Of a stretch of DNA of 64,000 nucleotides, positions 18,241 to 30,409 are shown one piece after another. The stretch is from Ariolimax columbianus (lineage: Eukaryota > Mollusca > Gastropoda > Stylommatophora > Arionidae), in contig JAVGWX010000004.1 of the NCBI GenBank assembly GCA_036924085.1, forward strand, positions 79,190,941 through 79,254,940, given 5' to 3'. Each line of letters opens with the position of its first letter. Within the stretch, counting starts at the first letter, position 1. The position numbers were made by a program, and so were the translations under genes. The notes under the pieces are model-generated. The model was not told the origin of the DNA, ran no database searches, and saw only the letters and a list, made by a program, of their open reading frames with translations.

Positions 18241-18569
18241 CAGTAGATGTCTTTGAGTGAGGAATAGTTCCCGGGAGTTCGTATCCAGTGAGAATACATT
18301 CTTCTTATCCATAACCTAGGAGGACTTTGGTGAGGCATCACATATCAATCAAAACTTGTTCAGATCCCTGTGAAGCATAGGTCTTCAACAACAATTCTGC
18401 ACCAATTCATCAAATGTTGACCTGCCTATATCCATTGAAGATTTTGTGGCTTTAAGTTTCTACAGGAGGGAGTAATCTACCTCATGCTCCACTTTCCTTC
18501 GTTGTCATCGTGACACGACTGGCAGGTTACAGTTCTTTGCTTCCCTTTCAGACCCATCACATTTCAATG

Positions 18570-19225
18570 TACGAGGTGTTTTCAAATGAAACAGGACCAA
18601 ACTGCAACAAGTGAACATACGTACGATGCACATGATGACGTCACTTCTGATGTAAACAGCACATACCAACCGTCAAGTTTGCAAAATTTCATTATCCTTC
18701 TACTCAAAGTTTCCTCAGCAGACTGTTGAAAACATGGCGGGTGTGATACGGAATTCGTCCAGAGTTGATCAGCGAGCGGTGATTCGGTTTCTAACAGCTG
18801 AAGGATGTCAACCCGTTGACATTCATTCGCAAAATGCAGGCAGTGTATGGTGACAAAAGTGTGTCGAAGACAACAGTGAAGAACTGGACAACGATGTTTA
18901 AAGAAAGACGTGAGTTAGCGAAAGATCTTCCAAGACCAGGTCAGGCATGTTGCGTTCAACTCACATCCTTCTTTAAACATCGTCTAGTTCTTCAACGTTG
19001 TATTTGACACACCTTAGTCACCATACACTGCCTGCATTCTGCGATGAATGTCAACTGGTCGACATCCTTCGGATGGGTTTCAACTATGAGTCGGATGGAT
19101 AATGAAATTTTGGAAACTTGACAGTTGGTATGTGCTGTTTACACCAGAAATTACGTCATCATGCTCATCCATACGTACGTTCACTTGTTGCAGTTTGGAC
19201 CGGTTTCATTTGAACAGGCATCGTA
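18570..19225. mobile_element. Fold-back mariner: head-to-head transposase N-termini
   Basis: The left arm starts TACGAGGTGTTTTCAAATG and the right arm ends with its near complement. The arms stay similar for about 280-300 bp each. Each arm includes the start of a mariner transposase: the left reads [20 protein letters not shown], then TAEG, and near 18816-18950 a frame with GDKSVSKTTVKNWTTMFKER. The right arm carries the same segment in reverse. The catalytic domain is absent from both, so it cannot encode a transposase and would extrude as a hairpin. Confidence 0.85.
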
Positions 19226-19228
19226 TAT

Positions 19229-19545
19229 GACTTGTCTGTTCTCACTTGTGTCTGTCTGTTCATCGCGTGTGTTTCTATCTTACACCACATTATAATCTGT
19301 GTCATGCTGGCAAAAATGCTGTATCCAAGGAAGCCAACGATATTCTGTAAGCGTCCTGATCTTTTGCAGCGCAGTACCAATGCGGGCCTAGGTATTTGGT
19401 CAGTCCATCTCGGCATCGCATAGGTGGGCGACCTCATGGATGTGTACAAGCATATGGCCACCAAAACAGTGTTCTACATGTCTTATTAGTTGTCAGACAT
19501 GCGTACCACATGTCCAGCCCAGCGATGTTTACGGTGATATCGTTG
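19229..19545 (-). pseudogene. Probable LINE C-terminal remnant
   Basis: The - strand near 19545-19500 reads YHRKHRWAGHVVRMSDN, like the (R/H)RWxGHVxRM tail of RTE and related LINEs. The following frame is broken and not recognised further. Confidence 0.4.
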
Positions 19546-19984
19546 CTTACATAACATTCCGAAGCAAATTTTTATGTAGAATTTCTTTGTTTTGGATCTC
19601 ATCCCTTATCTAAATTTGTAGCATTCGTCGCTCTATAGTTTTATCTCAATCAAAGTTTATTTATTAAACACCAACCTGTATCAAATATACTTGATACATT
19701 CAATGTAATGATCTAGTTTGAACATAATCAGGGATAATCCGAATAAATGTGTCATAATTAAAATAACCACTTGTCCTTTTTCAGAATAATCACCATCTAA
19801 ATCCAATTTATCTGCCTCCAGTCCTTGAGAATACTTTCAACGCCTTGTTCTGCGGTTAGCCTTTTAGAACGGCCATTTCTCAAATTTCAAAACTACTTTT
19901 CATCATGAAAATCATCAAATCACGAATCGTACTTTGATTAGCACGCTCCCATATTTGTTATTTCCAGAAATGTGTAAGACGTAT

Positions 19985-21072
19985 TTTCCGTGTCCTAGTC
20001 ACTTACGTCACACTTCATTTTTCCAGTATTCAGCCACATGGATTGCCTTGTCACTGGCACTCAGCAGGTCATCCATGCTACAAGTCTCCGGGAGGTTTGG
20101 GCAGATCATCAGATGGTCCTGGTCTTGTGTTACTCCACATTTGCATGTTTCATCATCCCTGTATCCACATCTTTTCAGGTTTTTCATGCATCATAATACA
20201 CCAGTTCAAAGTCTATTTAGTGACTAGGGCATGCAATGTCCAGGCGCAGGTTCCTCCCGTAACCCGATTAAGGGGACCTGAGTCAGCTGTTTCAAACTTT
20301 TGATGCGTCAATTTCCTGGACTAGTCTGTAGGGGCTGGGTTGACTGTAAGAAACTTAGTCTTGGGCGCTGCACCTGATGTCCGAACATAGAGTGTCCTGT
20401 GTCATTTACCTGTTTCTCTTTTTATCTCTGATGCGACAGTTCTTCATATCTCTGGTGGTGCTATGCCGATTATGGGGTATATTTTTTCAGTTGGTGTAGG
20501 TTTTAGGCATCCAGTAACTATATGGCTTGTATCATTTATTGCTGTATCTATATGTTTGACATGTGCAGAGTTCTTCCAAACTGGTCGGCGTACTCAGCTA
20601 CAGAGAAACACAGAGCGAGTACTGTTGTTCTGTAGACATCTGGCTTTGCTCCCCATGTTGTGCCAGACAGTTTTTGTATTATACTATTTCTCGCATGTAT
20701 TTTCTGTTTTGTCTCCTGACAATGTGCGGCATAGGACAGCGTGCGGTCCAACTTTACTCCCAAGTATTTGGGGGCAATGGTGTGTTCTAAATCCTGTCCT
20801 TGCCATTTGATCTGCAACTTTCTGTTTGCCTCTCTATTTCTAAGATGGTAGGCACATACTTGAGTTTTGCTGGGGTTTGGTTTGAGGTGATTTTTTTGGG
20901 TAATATAGAGCAAGGGCATTTGTCAGTTTCTGTCCAACTTCTTCGAAACGCTTTCCCTGGGCAGCTACTGCTGTATCATAGGCATATATGAATTTTATCA
21001 CCTCTGTATTTAAAGGTTGATCGTTGGTGTATAAATTATACAGCATAGGTGCCAGGAGACTCCCTTGTGTAA
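19985..21072 (-). pseudogene. Jockey-like LINE, RT palm to C-terminus
   Basis: It starts within motif B (QGSLLAPMLYNLYTNDQPLN), so the element is 5'-truncated there. The catalytic box reads YAYD, not YADD. Next come SKTQVCAYHLRNREANRKL and IAPKYLGVKLDRTLSYAAHC, then, across frameshifts, TGCLKPTPTEKIYPIIGIAP and a Cys/His tail (CKCGVTQDQDHLMICPNL). No RNase H lies between thumb and tail. The paralogue at 29240-29830 has the same C-terminal blocks. Confidence 0.8.
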
Positions 21073-21329
21073 TGTGTAGACATCGCTATGTTATGGCCAA
21101 AATTCAAGCAGCACATCCCAAAATACACCCTAAAATAATGGTTCATCCGTCACTCTGAATAATGGGTGGTTCAGAGGATGGAATATTTGCACACATCCAG
21201 GTATATGGGTGTCACGTTATTGAAGGGTTAAGACTTTGAGTCATCCCCATATGTAGGACAACTTTGCACTGCTTCTACCATGGGCTGTAGAGGTCTTTGC
21301 CTCTGTCGACTGCTGCTTATAATTTCTAC

Positions 21330-21560
21330 AGGATTGGGAACTGACCCCATGCCCAACCCTCCTCAGTTATCTGTTTTGATATTCAACCAATCAAAACTTT
21401 TTCAGCTCCCTGTGGAGCATAGGTCTTCAACAAATACATGCCGTCACCAAATTTTGACCTGTCTATGTATGTTAAAGTTTTTGAGGCAACCAGTCCCATG
21501 CCCGAAACTCCGTAGTCTTCTCTTGCCTAGCAGGTTACAGTGCTGCTGTTTGTTCCTCCC
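21330..21560. repeat. Low-copy interspersed repeat
   Basis: Segments such as CCAATCAAAACTTTTTCAGC, GGAGCATAGGTCTTCAACAA and CAGGTTACAGTGCTG recur, diverged, at 18340-18560 and in part at 38830-38960. The class is unknown. Confidence 0.5.
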
Positions 21561-21654
21561 CTTTCAGGCCTCGGTAACACTGAAGTTAAAGTTAGACTGA
21601 CAGCAGTAACAACTTTTCGGAAAATGTGTTAAAGATATTGTTATACAAGGCCAC

Positions 21655-21815
21655 CCCGTCGAAGACGGATGTGTCGGACCTAAAGCTGCAAATATCACAG
21701 TCAAGCTGTAAACTAGTGACAACGAATTCCGTTCTCTGGACTGCATCCTGCTACTTACAAAGGCCTGTTAAGGGCTTGGTAGCGGAAGACAGAACGAACG
21801 TAGAAGAACAAGGCC
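21655..21815 (+). repeat. Rep-B1 fragment
   Basis: GAAGACGGATGTGTCGGACC, GTCAAGCTGTAAACTAG, TACTTACAAAGGCCTGTTAA and GAACGAACGTAGAAGAACAA match the 3' half of Rep-B1. Confidence 0.75.
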
Positions 21816-21829
21816 ACAGTTTGTTCATG

Positions 21830-23185
21830 AGGTGAGGTGGCCTGTTCCCTTCCTTGCTGCCTTTTCCTTCCCTAGCTGTAAGTCAGCTACCCATTTACAA
21901 CTGGGTCAACTGGAATGTACCAGTAACTGGTGTCGAAACTTGTTCCCTTGTCATGAAAAGTTTCTGCAGGATGGCGTATCCAACCTCCATGCCCACCTTA
22001 ATCACCTCCTTTGATACATCTGGCAGATTACCAAAACTGTACCTCTTTTGGGCTTCAGTCAAATTTGGAATAAGTATGTCTTTATATCATCCTTTCTTTT
22101 TCGTTTACCTTCCTCATTTGCCAGCCTTTTTTCCATGATGGGAAGGACATTGTAGCATTTTGTCACCTTACGACCAAATGCATCTGCTGACTTCAGTGCA
22201 TGTTTTTACTTACCATTGATAAGAAATGATAATATTATTAATGATAATAATGATGACTTCTGCAGGGCACTGACTTGATGGATCCGAACATATGGATATT
22301 TGAGTTGCTAAGCAGTGTCACTAACCACTTTGCTGCGCATCTCGTTATATGATCTGATATTCTGTGGAATTATTCTACTTCGTGTGTTGATATTTGAGAT
22401 ATAATCTTTTATGTATAACTCAATTAATATAATTATATTACTCTGACATTTTTGACAAAAACTTTGTATGCAATGTGTGTTTTAAAAAAAATCTTTTTAT
22501 CTGTACTTTTTATGTACAGTGAATTTCAAGCCGTGGGTGGGACTGTTTTTACCAAACCCAGGTTTGACTTTTTTAAAAATAAAACATGGTTGGTCGTATA
22601 TCCTTTCTGTCTTCACAAGGAACTTGAAATATGAAAGAGTGATCGGGTGTCTGACCTGACCCCAGTTTAGATTGCACATGACAGTTTGCCTCTATGCACA
22701 GCCCTATCTAGTTGGTGTCTTTACTTCGGTGGTGCCTGCAGAATGAAAGAAGATCGGCTACCATGGCAGGCAGTTATAAGGAGCAAAGAGATAAGGAAAT
22801 GAGGACTTACAGGATGATCCAAAGTCTGCCCGAATGACAGTATGAGTCTATAAGAGACCGAGGACTGGACAACCGGGCCAAGATGATGACAGTGTATAGA
22901 ATGATCTGTTGCTGTTTTGGGCTAATCTCTAGACCCCAGGGTAGAAGAGAAGCAATTAAGTATGTAAGGTAGAAGACTCTACACCCTGTAGTAGAGAGCA
23001 GCTAATTAGTAAAACACCGTGATGAAAACTATGCCAGAAGAAATAAATAATAATTCGTCCATCGTCGTCGATGAGGACCACCAACATCATAACATGTCAT
23101 AATGCAACCTTGAGTTAGTGTGCGCGCCCATGACTTATCAAGCCAATTGGAGCCTGGAAAAGTATATGACACGACTGGCAAACGT
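21830..23185. other. No gene seen
   Basis: Mostly AT-rich. Near 22905-22960 the text CCCCAGGGTAGAAGAGAAGC and AAGTATGTAAGG matches a short repeat at 60125-60165. Otherwise nothing is recognised. Confidence 0.4.
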
Positions 23186-23189
23186 AGTT

Positions 23190-23330
23190 AGCAGTTGTCT
23201 CTGATCTTCTTCTGCGTTCGTTCTCATCTCCCGCTACCAAGCCCTGAACAGGGCTTTGCAAGTAGCAGCAGGTAGTCCGCAGAACGGATTGTGTTGTGTC
23301 GCTAGTTTGTCTAAGATATTTTCTCTGCTC
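23190..23330 (-). repeat. Rep-B1 3' fragment
   Basis: CTTCTTCTGCGTTCGTTCTC, CAAGCCCTGAACAGGGCTTT and GCAAGTAGCAG mark the 3' end of Rep-B1 in reverse. Confidence 0.7.
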
Positions 23331-23604
23331 TAGACTGCCTGATTGCACATCTATCCTGGACTGTCTGGATACGGAGACCATCGCTGAGTTCAACACCGTC
23401 TGTGACCGTGCTCTTCAATGTTGAGTGATTTTGAGCCAGGTTCTCCCAGGTGTCAGTGCCTATCTGACAACATTTAAGGGACTCCTTCAGAAGAACCGTG
23501 CAGTGTAAACATACTAAAGTGGTCTTTGCATGTCATGAAAGGCTACTAAAGACGGCTGTGCATGGATTTGGCAACCTGACCATGTTAAAAAACCATTGCT
23601 ATGT

Positions 23605-23945
23605 TGTTGTTGTTGTTCAATACCCACAATGAGTAAGTTAACTCTTTTGTATGCCTTGAAAAGGACGTTAAGTGGCGGGTTGCAGTAGCTTTCCTCACAT
23701 CCCGGGCATGCAGATAAAGGTGGACCACAGTCCTTCAGACGGTTGTGCTAAGCTTGGCTTCATCTGCGTGTCGCCCAGTGCTACCAAGATCACACCCACC
23801 TCGTCAACCAGACTGCCATGAAACAGCCTGTTTCCAGGGAGAACTGCGTGGAAGTGAAGTGGGGTCTTGGTCAGTATATTTTGCTTGACTGCTTAGCATT
23901 GTGCGATCAGTATGTTTTGACTGACCAGACGTTAGCATTGCTATA
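23605..23945 (-). repeat. Rep-E repeat
   Basis: Starts with GTTGTTGTTGTT (tail complement), then ACCCACAATGAGTAAG, TCCTCACATCCCGGGCATG, CATCTGCGTGTCGC and GGTCTTGGTCAGTATATTTT. Other copies are at 34450-34780, 56190-56520, 56530-56800 and 60255-60590. Confidence 0.7.
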
Positions 23946-24002
23946 AAACTGCAAATGCTGAAACACAAGCTTCCTATAAAGGAGTCAACTTCATTTGGAA
24001 GG

Positions 24003-24300
24003 AAACTGCTTCTTTTCTGCATTCGTTTTGAAAAGGATGCAGTGTTGTGGTTTACAGCGAGGCTGCGATATCTGCGTCTTTCGGCCCAATACATCCTGTT
24101 TCAGCTGGTTTTGCCTCCCCACTGCGATCTCTGTTCTCTTAGCCAGCCTACACTAGTGCAGCCTGTTTTCAGGGCCACCTCTTGGAGGCAGAATAGGGTC
24201 TTGGTCAGTTCTGGTTCACTGACCTTGATGCGAGCAGCCAGCTATGAGTCGATGGCTGCTGTCAGCTCATTCAATGTTTTGCAACATCAGCCCTGAGAGA
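24003..24300 (-). repeat. Rep-B2 SINE-like retroposon
   Basis: TTTTGAAAAGGATGCAGTG, CTTTCGGCCCAATACATCC, TTAGCCAGCCTACACTAGTG and GGTCTTGGTCAGTTCTGG match Rep-B2 in reverse. Confidence 0.7.
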
Positions 24301-24689
24301 AAAAAACAACCCATAATCAAAGTAGACTAGTGGGCTAATGCTTTCTTGCAGCGATAAAATTTTTGCATGCCAATTTTTAATGTGCCTTTGATATTCATTA
24401 CACAAATTTTACAATATTCTATTGGTGCATCACGACTATTGTTCACATATAATATTTCGTCACTTGACATCCGTGGTTCAAATCCTCATTGCCTATTACT
24501 TCTTTATTTTCTGCTGTTTGTTGTGTATGTTTTCCGAATGCAAAGAATACTCGACTTTTTAATCATTGTTGCTACAAGCATATGTTATCACATATGCATA
24601 TTCATATACTTAGTTCAAAGTACGAGTTGTGGCGTATCTGTATAATTGAAAAATATGTGGCCTTGTCAACTTCCCTTGCACCCCTGCAG

Positions 24690-24782
24690 GCTTCCAAGAT
24701 GATTTTTCAAGCGGCACAAGATGATGATGTCAGACACGATACATCTAGTCAAGAAGAGGTCACCTGGGTACAGGAGGACTGA
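24690..24782 (+). other. Exon-like segment of unknown gene (speculative)
   Basis: A strong acceptor (TTGCACCCCTGCAG) is followed by 30 codons, ASKMIFQAAQDDDVRHDTSS then QEEVTWVQED, and a TGA. The acidic, low-bias ending looks protein-like. No matching upstream exon was found on the + strand, and LIX1 already has its own stop. It may be a last exon of an unknown gene or a chance frame. Confidence 0.22.
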
Positions 24783-25094
24783 TTACTAACTAACTAATTC
24801 ATCTTTATCCTTAAAATACCTATAGCTTTGTGTTGTTTTAAGCTGTAGGTCTGTTTGGAGACATTCTTGTCATATGGCCAAACTATGGAATTCTCTGCCT
24901 ATCTATTTCTGTCGTGCATGACATATCCACTTTCTGTTGCATTTCTTAATTTCGGACTTTTGTCTCTTCCTGTGACCGTGATTGCTTTGTGTAAGCATAT
25001 TTTTCACATGTTGTTAACTTTCATTCCTGTGCCTTGGTGAAGGTCCTTGTCTGACATGCTGATCCTTCTGTGATGAATTAAATGGGCAAAGAGA

Positions 25095-25565
25095 CAGACG
25101 GCCAAGTTTATGATTGAAATAGATGTGATTGTTTGATGGGATAAACTATATGGTGACGAGATAACTCTGAGACAGAGCACCAAGTTTATGACGGAAATAG
25201 ATGTGGTTATTTGAGGGATAAACTATATGGTGACTCAAGACGAACCATCAAGTTTATGATGGAAAAAGATGTGGTTATTTGAGAGATAAACCTATAAGAC
25301 AAACCATCAAGTTTATGATAGAAATAGATGTGGTTATTTGAGAGAAAAAACTTGGTGATGAGACATCTGAGATAGACCAAGTTTATGATGGAAATATAAG
25401 TGGTTGAGGGATAAACTATATGGTGACTCGAGAGAAACTTAAGAAAAACCATCAAGTTTATGATGGAAATAGATGTGGTTAATTGAGAATAAACTATGGT
25501 GACGAGACAAGTCTGAGATAGACCAAGTTTATGTTGGAAATAGATGTTATTTGAGAGTGAAAGAA
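25095..25565. repeat. Minisatellite, unit 55-75 bp, about eight copies
   Basis: Units share AAGTTTATGATGGAAATAGA, TGTGGTTATTTGAG and GATAAACTATATGGTGAC. Unit length varies through internal losses. Confidence 0.85.
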
Positions 25566-26849
25566 TGCCTTCTGTAATACTGTGACTCAATATTTTCTCT
25601 TTGGCATATTTCAAAATCTGAGCAAAATTTTTATTTTATTTTGAGTGTTCATTGCATGCACTGAATATAAATTCACGGCTGTGTATATTTAATAAAGGAT
25701 ATACTAAATTCATAAACAAAAGCCGTGTTTTATGTTTCACATCAATAATAACGTGCCTGAGGAGCACAGCTTTTTACAAAAACACATCAAGTCCTTCTGC
25801 TGTGTGCCCTCCTTTCCAGCTGCCCTTGTTTTTCTTAATTCTTATGTTTGTCTGGAGCTCTCTTCTTCATGTGTGTTCTGGTTTGCCTCTACTTCTCTTG
25901 CCTTGGGGATTCCAGAACAGAGACTGTCTTGAAATGTTATCATCTGTTTTCTATAATGTGTGTTTTATCCAAGTTTTATGGGGATCGCTGTAGTCAAGAA
26001 GACAAGGCACTCACCTCTCACAGTGATGAACGGAAACAGTGGGCAATCAAACCCCACAAGTTTCAAGCGACCCCTGGTCTCACGGTTGGTAAGACCAAAG
26101 TGCCTGCATTCCGAGTTACCTCCAGTTGTCTCGACCATTGTTGGGGGAGGGGGGTTTGCCCTCATCACTCAACGTGTGAATGAAGTGTGTTGGGCATCTT
26201 GCTAAATGAGCAGGGCCCAATCTCTCCAGAGCAACGTGTTCTAGTCTATTATAGTCCTGTGTCTACATTCCACAGCAGCACCAAAATTGACACTGTCGCA
26301 GCTAGGGCGAAGGATGCCAATATCGTGAAGTTCAGCTGTCTGCATTAGACCGTGAAAATATGACACAGATTTAACCGCAGTACTAATTCATAAAGCCAAT
26401 GTCCATGCTAGGATAATCGTAGGGAAGAAAACGCCAAAAATGAAAAAATTTAGTCCACATGGAAAACGACATGTTTCCATGAACACAAGTGTAAGTCGTC
26501 GACTAGAATGAATTCCAGGCAAATCCGTGGCTTGGGCGGCATCCATAATGAACTAAAACACCAGAGCAATGTTGATCCACAGCAGGTACGGCGCCATCTT
26601 TGTTGTTGAAGAAACAATAGGATATACAACAGACACAGGGACTCATAAACAATCAAACATAACCCATTTCATTGTGCCCAAGAGGATTATTTAATCAATT
26701 TCTAAAGAACAATGGACATCAACTGTTAATCTGGCTCATTTTTAAACATGCAACTAAAAAGGTTACATTAACATACAGCACAAACATTTTGTTGTTGTTT
26801 CCAAGCATATTATTGGTGAACACTTTTATACGTTCTTGATTCTTTTTCT
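25566..26849. other. Unassigned sequence
   Basis: Scattered pieces resemble LINE 3' ends (the text around 25850-25940 resembles 38935-39010 and its continuation). No reading frame could be assigned and no host exon was found. Confidence 0.35.
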
Positions 26850-27780
26850 GTGACTAATGCTCATTTAGACTGGGACTCCGGTTTCATCAATAAATTCTGC
26901 TGTCTTTTTCAGTGTCTCAATACTGTCGTACAGTTTCTCCTCGAGGGGAGTCGGCATAGACCACATCATCCTTTTCAGATGTATGTGCTGGGATACATGT
27001 GCTGCTGTCATGTTTGCCAGTCCAAAGTAACATAGACTGGTGGTACCTATCTCGAATTAGATGTACAGGTGGTGTCTTATTCTGTTGTGGCCAGCTTGGG
27101 GACCTAGTATGTAACTTGGTCTAGTCTAGAAAGTTGGTAGTGTCAGCCTTCTGCGTGGTATTTGGGATATTCTTCCTGCCACTTATTGTACTGCCCTTTT
27201 ATTATGGCTTTTTGCATCTTGATAATTGACCAGGTAGTCTTCCTGTATAAGTTTCGCTCCCTCTTTGGCTAGACTGTCGACCTCCTCGCCTCGTTTCCTT
27301 TGATGTTACAGCATGATGGAATCCACTGAATCATGCCAATGTTGCCCTCAATTCATTCAGTCCAGTATTCTTGTGGGATTTTAGTATGTTATGGTTGACT
27401 GTGCATCAGTCAGTATCACGATTTTCTCATGCATATGGTTCTTTTGTGTTGTAGAGCTATTTCTGCTGCGGTCTTAAGAGCTTCAATCTCGGCTCTGGAG
27501 ATGTTTGAGAACTTGCCTGTGGCTATAGACTTGGTAACCTTCTCTCTGTTCATTTGTCTGATCACCACTCCTCCTCCGCCATCCAAGGTGGTGCTTGTAG
27601 CTGAACCACCTGTTAGGCATGTGACCACTTATCTGCTGAATACTTAGCGTCTATGTACTCATCTGTGATACGTCTTCTCTCCAGATCTGTCTGCACTCCT
27701 TTTTCTTTGACCAATTCTATTGTTTCTATCAGCTCTGGGAGTTTGCATACCCATGGCTGAGTCATGTTAACTGACTATAC
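26850..27780 (-). pseudogene. LINE with RNase H, C-terminal part
   Basis: On the - strand an RNase H piece reads DGGGGVVIRQMNREKVTKSI and ATGKFSNISRAEIEALKTAA. Further 3' (27010-26870), [20 protein letters not shown] closes the ORF. The same C-terminal block appears at 52680-52865. The reading frame is broken repeatedly. Confidence 0.7.
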
Positions 27781-27789
27781 AAGCCTTTG

Positions 27790-29235
27790 TTTTGTTTGTG
27801 GCAGCACTGGGTCCTTGAATGTCAAGGCTCTTGGTTCAACAACTAAGTATACATTAAGAAACAAACCAGAGTCTACTATATATATAGTGTATCACCAAAG
27901 ACAAAACTGTCTTCAACGCCATAAGCACATGGTAACACGAGAATAGGTATCGTGTATTCATAATACAGGTGAAAATGTCAACATTTGTTCAGAACAAATA
28001 CACATTACAAAAATGTTTTCACTAAAACACATTTCAGCTTTTGACAATTGGGAGACAAACTCACATCATCTTATAATTAGATTCTTCTTCTTCTTCTTCG
28101 TACGCAGTCAGACAGTAACCATATAATTGGATTCACATTGCAATGGTTATATTATAATGGAGTTGAAATTTCCCCCCCCCCCCCCCCCCAAAAAAAAACA
28201 ACAACATACAAACTAAAACTTTTACCTGGCCGTTGTCCGTTTGCGTGGACTTTTATTTCTCCTATTTCACCCAACTTCTCCATAGCCAGGAGAGTTGAAA
28301 TTGTGTGCACAGTCTCTACTAGTGCAGCCTGTTATTCTATCAAATTTTGGACAGGTCATTCAAAAGCTTGTACCAAAAAAACATTTTCTTGCATCAATGG
28401 CGAGATCAGCAACTTTAATTTAAAAGTGTTGATTTCTTCACCTGCATTATTTTCAATGTTTACTTCAGGTGGTCCATGATTTTGCAACTCGATGAAGAAC
28501 ACGTGTGCCTGTTCAAATGCAACTTGAAGTGGTTGGTCTCATTATGAGAAATATACAGGATCAAGTGAAGAACGGCACATATGAATGCATCAAATTATTC
28601 ATAACTCCAAAACACCAATTTTTTAAAAAAGAAAAAGAAAAATGTCAATGCACCCAAGAAACACCAAAATTTTAATAAATGACACAAAAACCAAAAAAAC
28701 ATGTCTTATTTATAAATAAAAGCTTGTACCGAAAACTGTAGTGTTTAAATTATTTACTTGTTTCCTCCAAAATGTATTAAGACAGAGTGATACACAACTT
28801 TTATTTTTTGACGTCCCCTTACCTCAAAGCGCTTGGGTTTCTCTAGAACAAAAGTCTCATGTTCAGAAATGCGGCTATTTCATTCAGTCACTGCAATTTT
28901 CCACCGCAATGTGTTCAACAGATGCAATTGACTCTGGTGTCACTACTTAGGGCGCCTGAACTGACCAAAAACAATCGGTCACAGAAACCATGCTGTTTTG
29001 GAGCTTCCTACTCCACTTGTATACTTGATACAGTGACAGAAATGTATCCCTGTACTGAACCTTCATTTGCAGATGAATTTAGATAAGTTTCACCTCTTCG
29101 GTGTTTAAATAACATATACCAGAATGCTGTTCTGCATTGATGCGTGCTACTAGTGGGGTGGTCATCTTTACCATGCTACTGTACAACATGATACCACCTA
29201 CAAGACACTCCTGAAGTCCTTAGCAACAATACTGC
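27790..29235. other. Unassigned, with simple repeats
   Basis: It holds a (TTC)n run at 28084-28100 and a poly-C/poly-A run at about 28172-28198. Between 28200 and 28560 some - strand frames look weakly coding (ALVETVHTISTLLAMEKLGE) but match nothing I recognise. Confidence 0.35.
28172..28198. repeat. Poly-C run followed by poly-A
   Basis: About 19 C then 8 A with no interruption. Confidence 0.9.
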
Positions 29236-29239
29236 CAAC

Positions 29240-29830
29240 TTATTTAGCTGGATGACATAGCAATAAATGAGGTGGGTCGGATAGTATCAGGGTGCCTAAA
29301 ATCCACACCCATTGATAATATATACCTCATAATTGGCATAGCACCACACGAGATTCGAAGAAGCGTCCAGGCAGGAATCGAACGAGACAAACAGGAGCAT
29401 GACCCAAGACACTCAATGTTTGGACATCAGGTACAGAGCACAAGACTCAAATCCAGACATAGCTTCCTAAAATCAACCCAGCCCATACAGACAAACCCTG
29501 AAAGTCGCTGTATCGAGAGATGGCACGAATTGATTGATGCAGGCCTCAAAGATGGAACTTCGGGAGGAACCTGCCCCCGAACATCATCTACGATACACAA
29601 CATGAAAGTCGCTGAACAGACTCTGAAGTTGTGTATCACAGTGCAAGAGGAATATGAAACGATGATGACACATGTGACTGTGGCGCATTACAGGACCCAG
29701 ACCACCTGATGACCTGCCCCAACCTTCAGGAAACATGCAATAGGGGCAACATGCTGGAGACTAATAACAATTCAATGCATGTCACTGAATACTGGAAGTA
29801 TGAAGTGGTGCTTGGACACGGAAGGTAACA
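29240..29830 (+). pseudogene. Jockey-like LINE C-terminus
   Basis: VSGCLKSTPIDNIYLIIGIA and PHEIRRSVQAGIERDKQEHD match the post-palm part of the LINE at 19985-21072. After a frameshift the Cys/His tail CDCGALQDPDHLMTCPNLQE and MHVTEYWKYEV follow. The element is 5'-truncated before the RT palm. Confidence 0.75.
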
Positions 29831-29946
29831 ATGGCACAGTATTTCAAATTTCTATAGCAATTTTAACATTTTCATTTGAAGCTCTCTCGTAAATCTTAGT
29901 ATAATGCAAACAATTTCATTAATGTGGGGAGAAAAATTACTGCGTT

Positions 29947-30120
29947 AATTCATTTTTTACGAAGTCGTATAAATTGTTGTTCTGTCTGATCGTTATCATT
30001 TCTCTTGTCATTTTCGCATATTTCACTGCCAGAATTTAGATTAGGCTTGTATTCAATATTCACGTCTGGTATGGATGTATCATTACTGTCCTGAGGAAAT
30101 GACCTCTTGAACCTTGAAGC
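29947..30120 (-). other. Short polar frame downstream of SUPT5H (speculative)
   Basis: After TTGCTTCAAG the - strand has about 55 open codons, including SNDTSIPDVNIEYKPNLNSG and DQTEQQFIRLRKK, then TAA. It has no Met, and a stop lies just upstream. It could be an alternative 3' exon or chance. Confidence 0.18.
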
Positions 30121-30409
30121 AAAGATTTAATCGTTAAGAATGCTATAGCTTTTGAAGTTTGTTAAAATGTAATTTTTGGTCTATAATCTCATATTTTGTG
30201 TGGGCCGGGTGTGCATTAACAAATTAGGATGTGCTAATTAGCAAGATTTGATTACTTATATAAGGGTCAGCGAACATGTTCGGATAATTCAAACTAAGTA
30301 GTGATACTCGTGTTGTTGACAGAGGCCAACTTGGATTGTAAAAGATTAACTGAAATCTAGAAACATTTAAAGAAACTTCAAATACAGACAAAAAAAATTA
30401 CAGACATAA

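Noticed and set aside
24440..24500. GTGGTTCAAATCCTC, a perfect pol III B box
   Set aside because: No A box at the right distance and no tRNA cloverleaf or SINE body could be seen around it.
30255..30300. TATATAAGG with downstream sequence as a promoter
   Set aside because: A TATA-like string alone in AT-rich DNA; no gene follows on the + strand.
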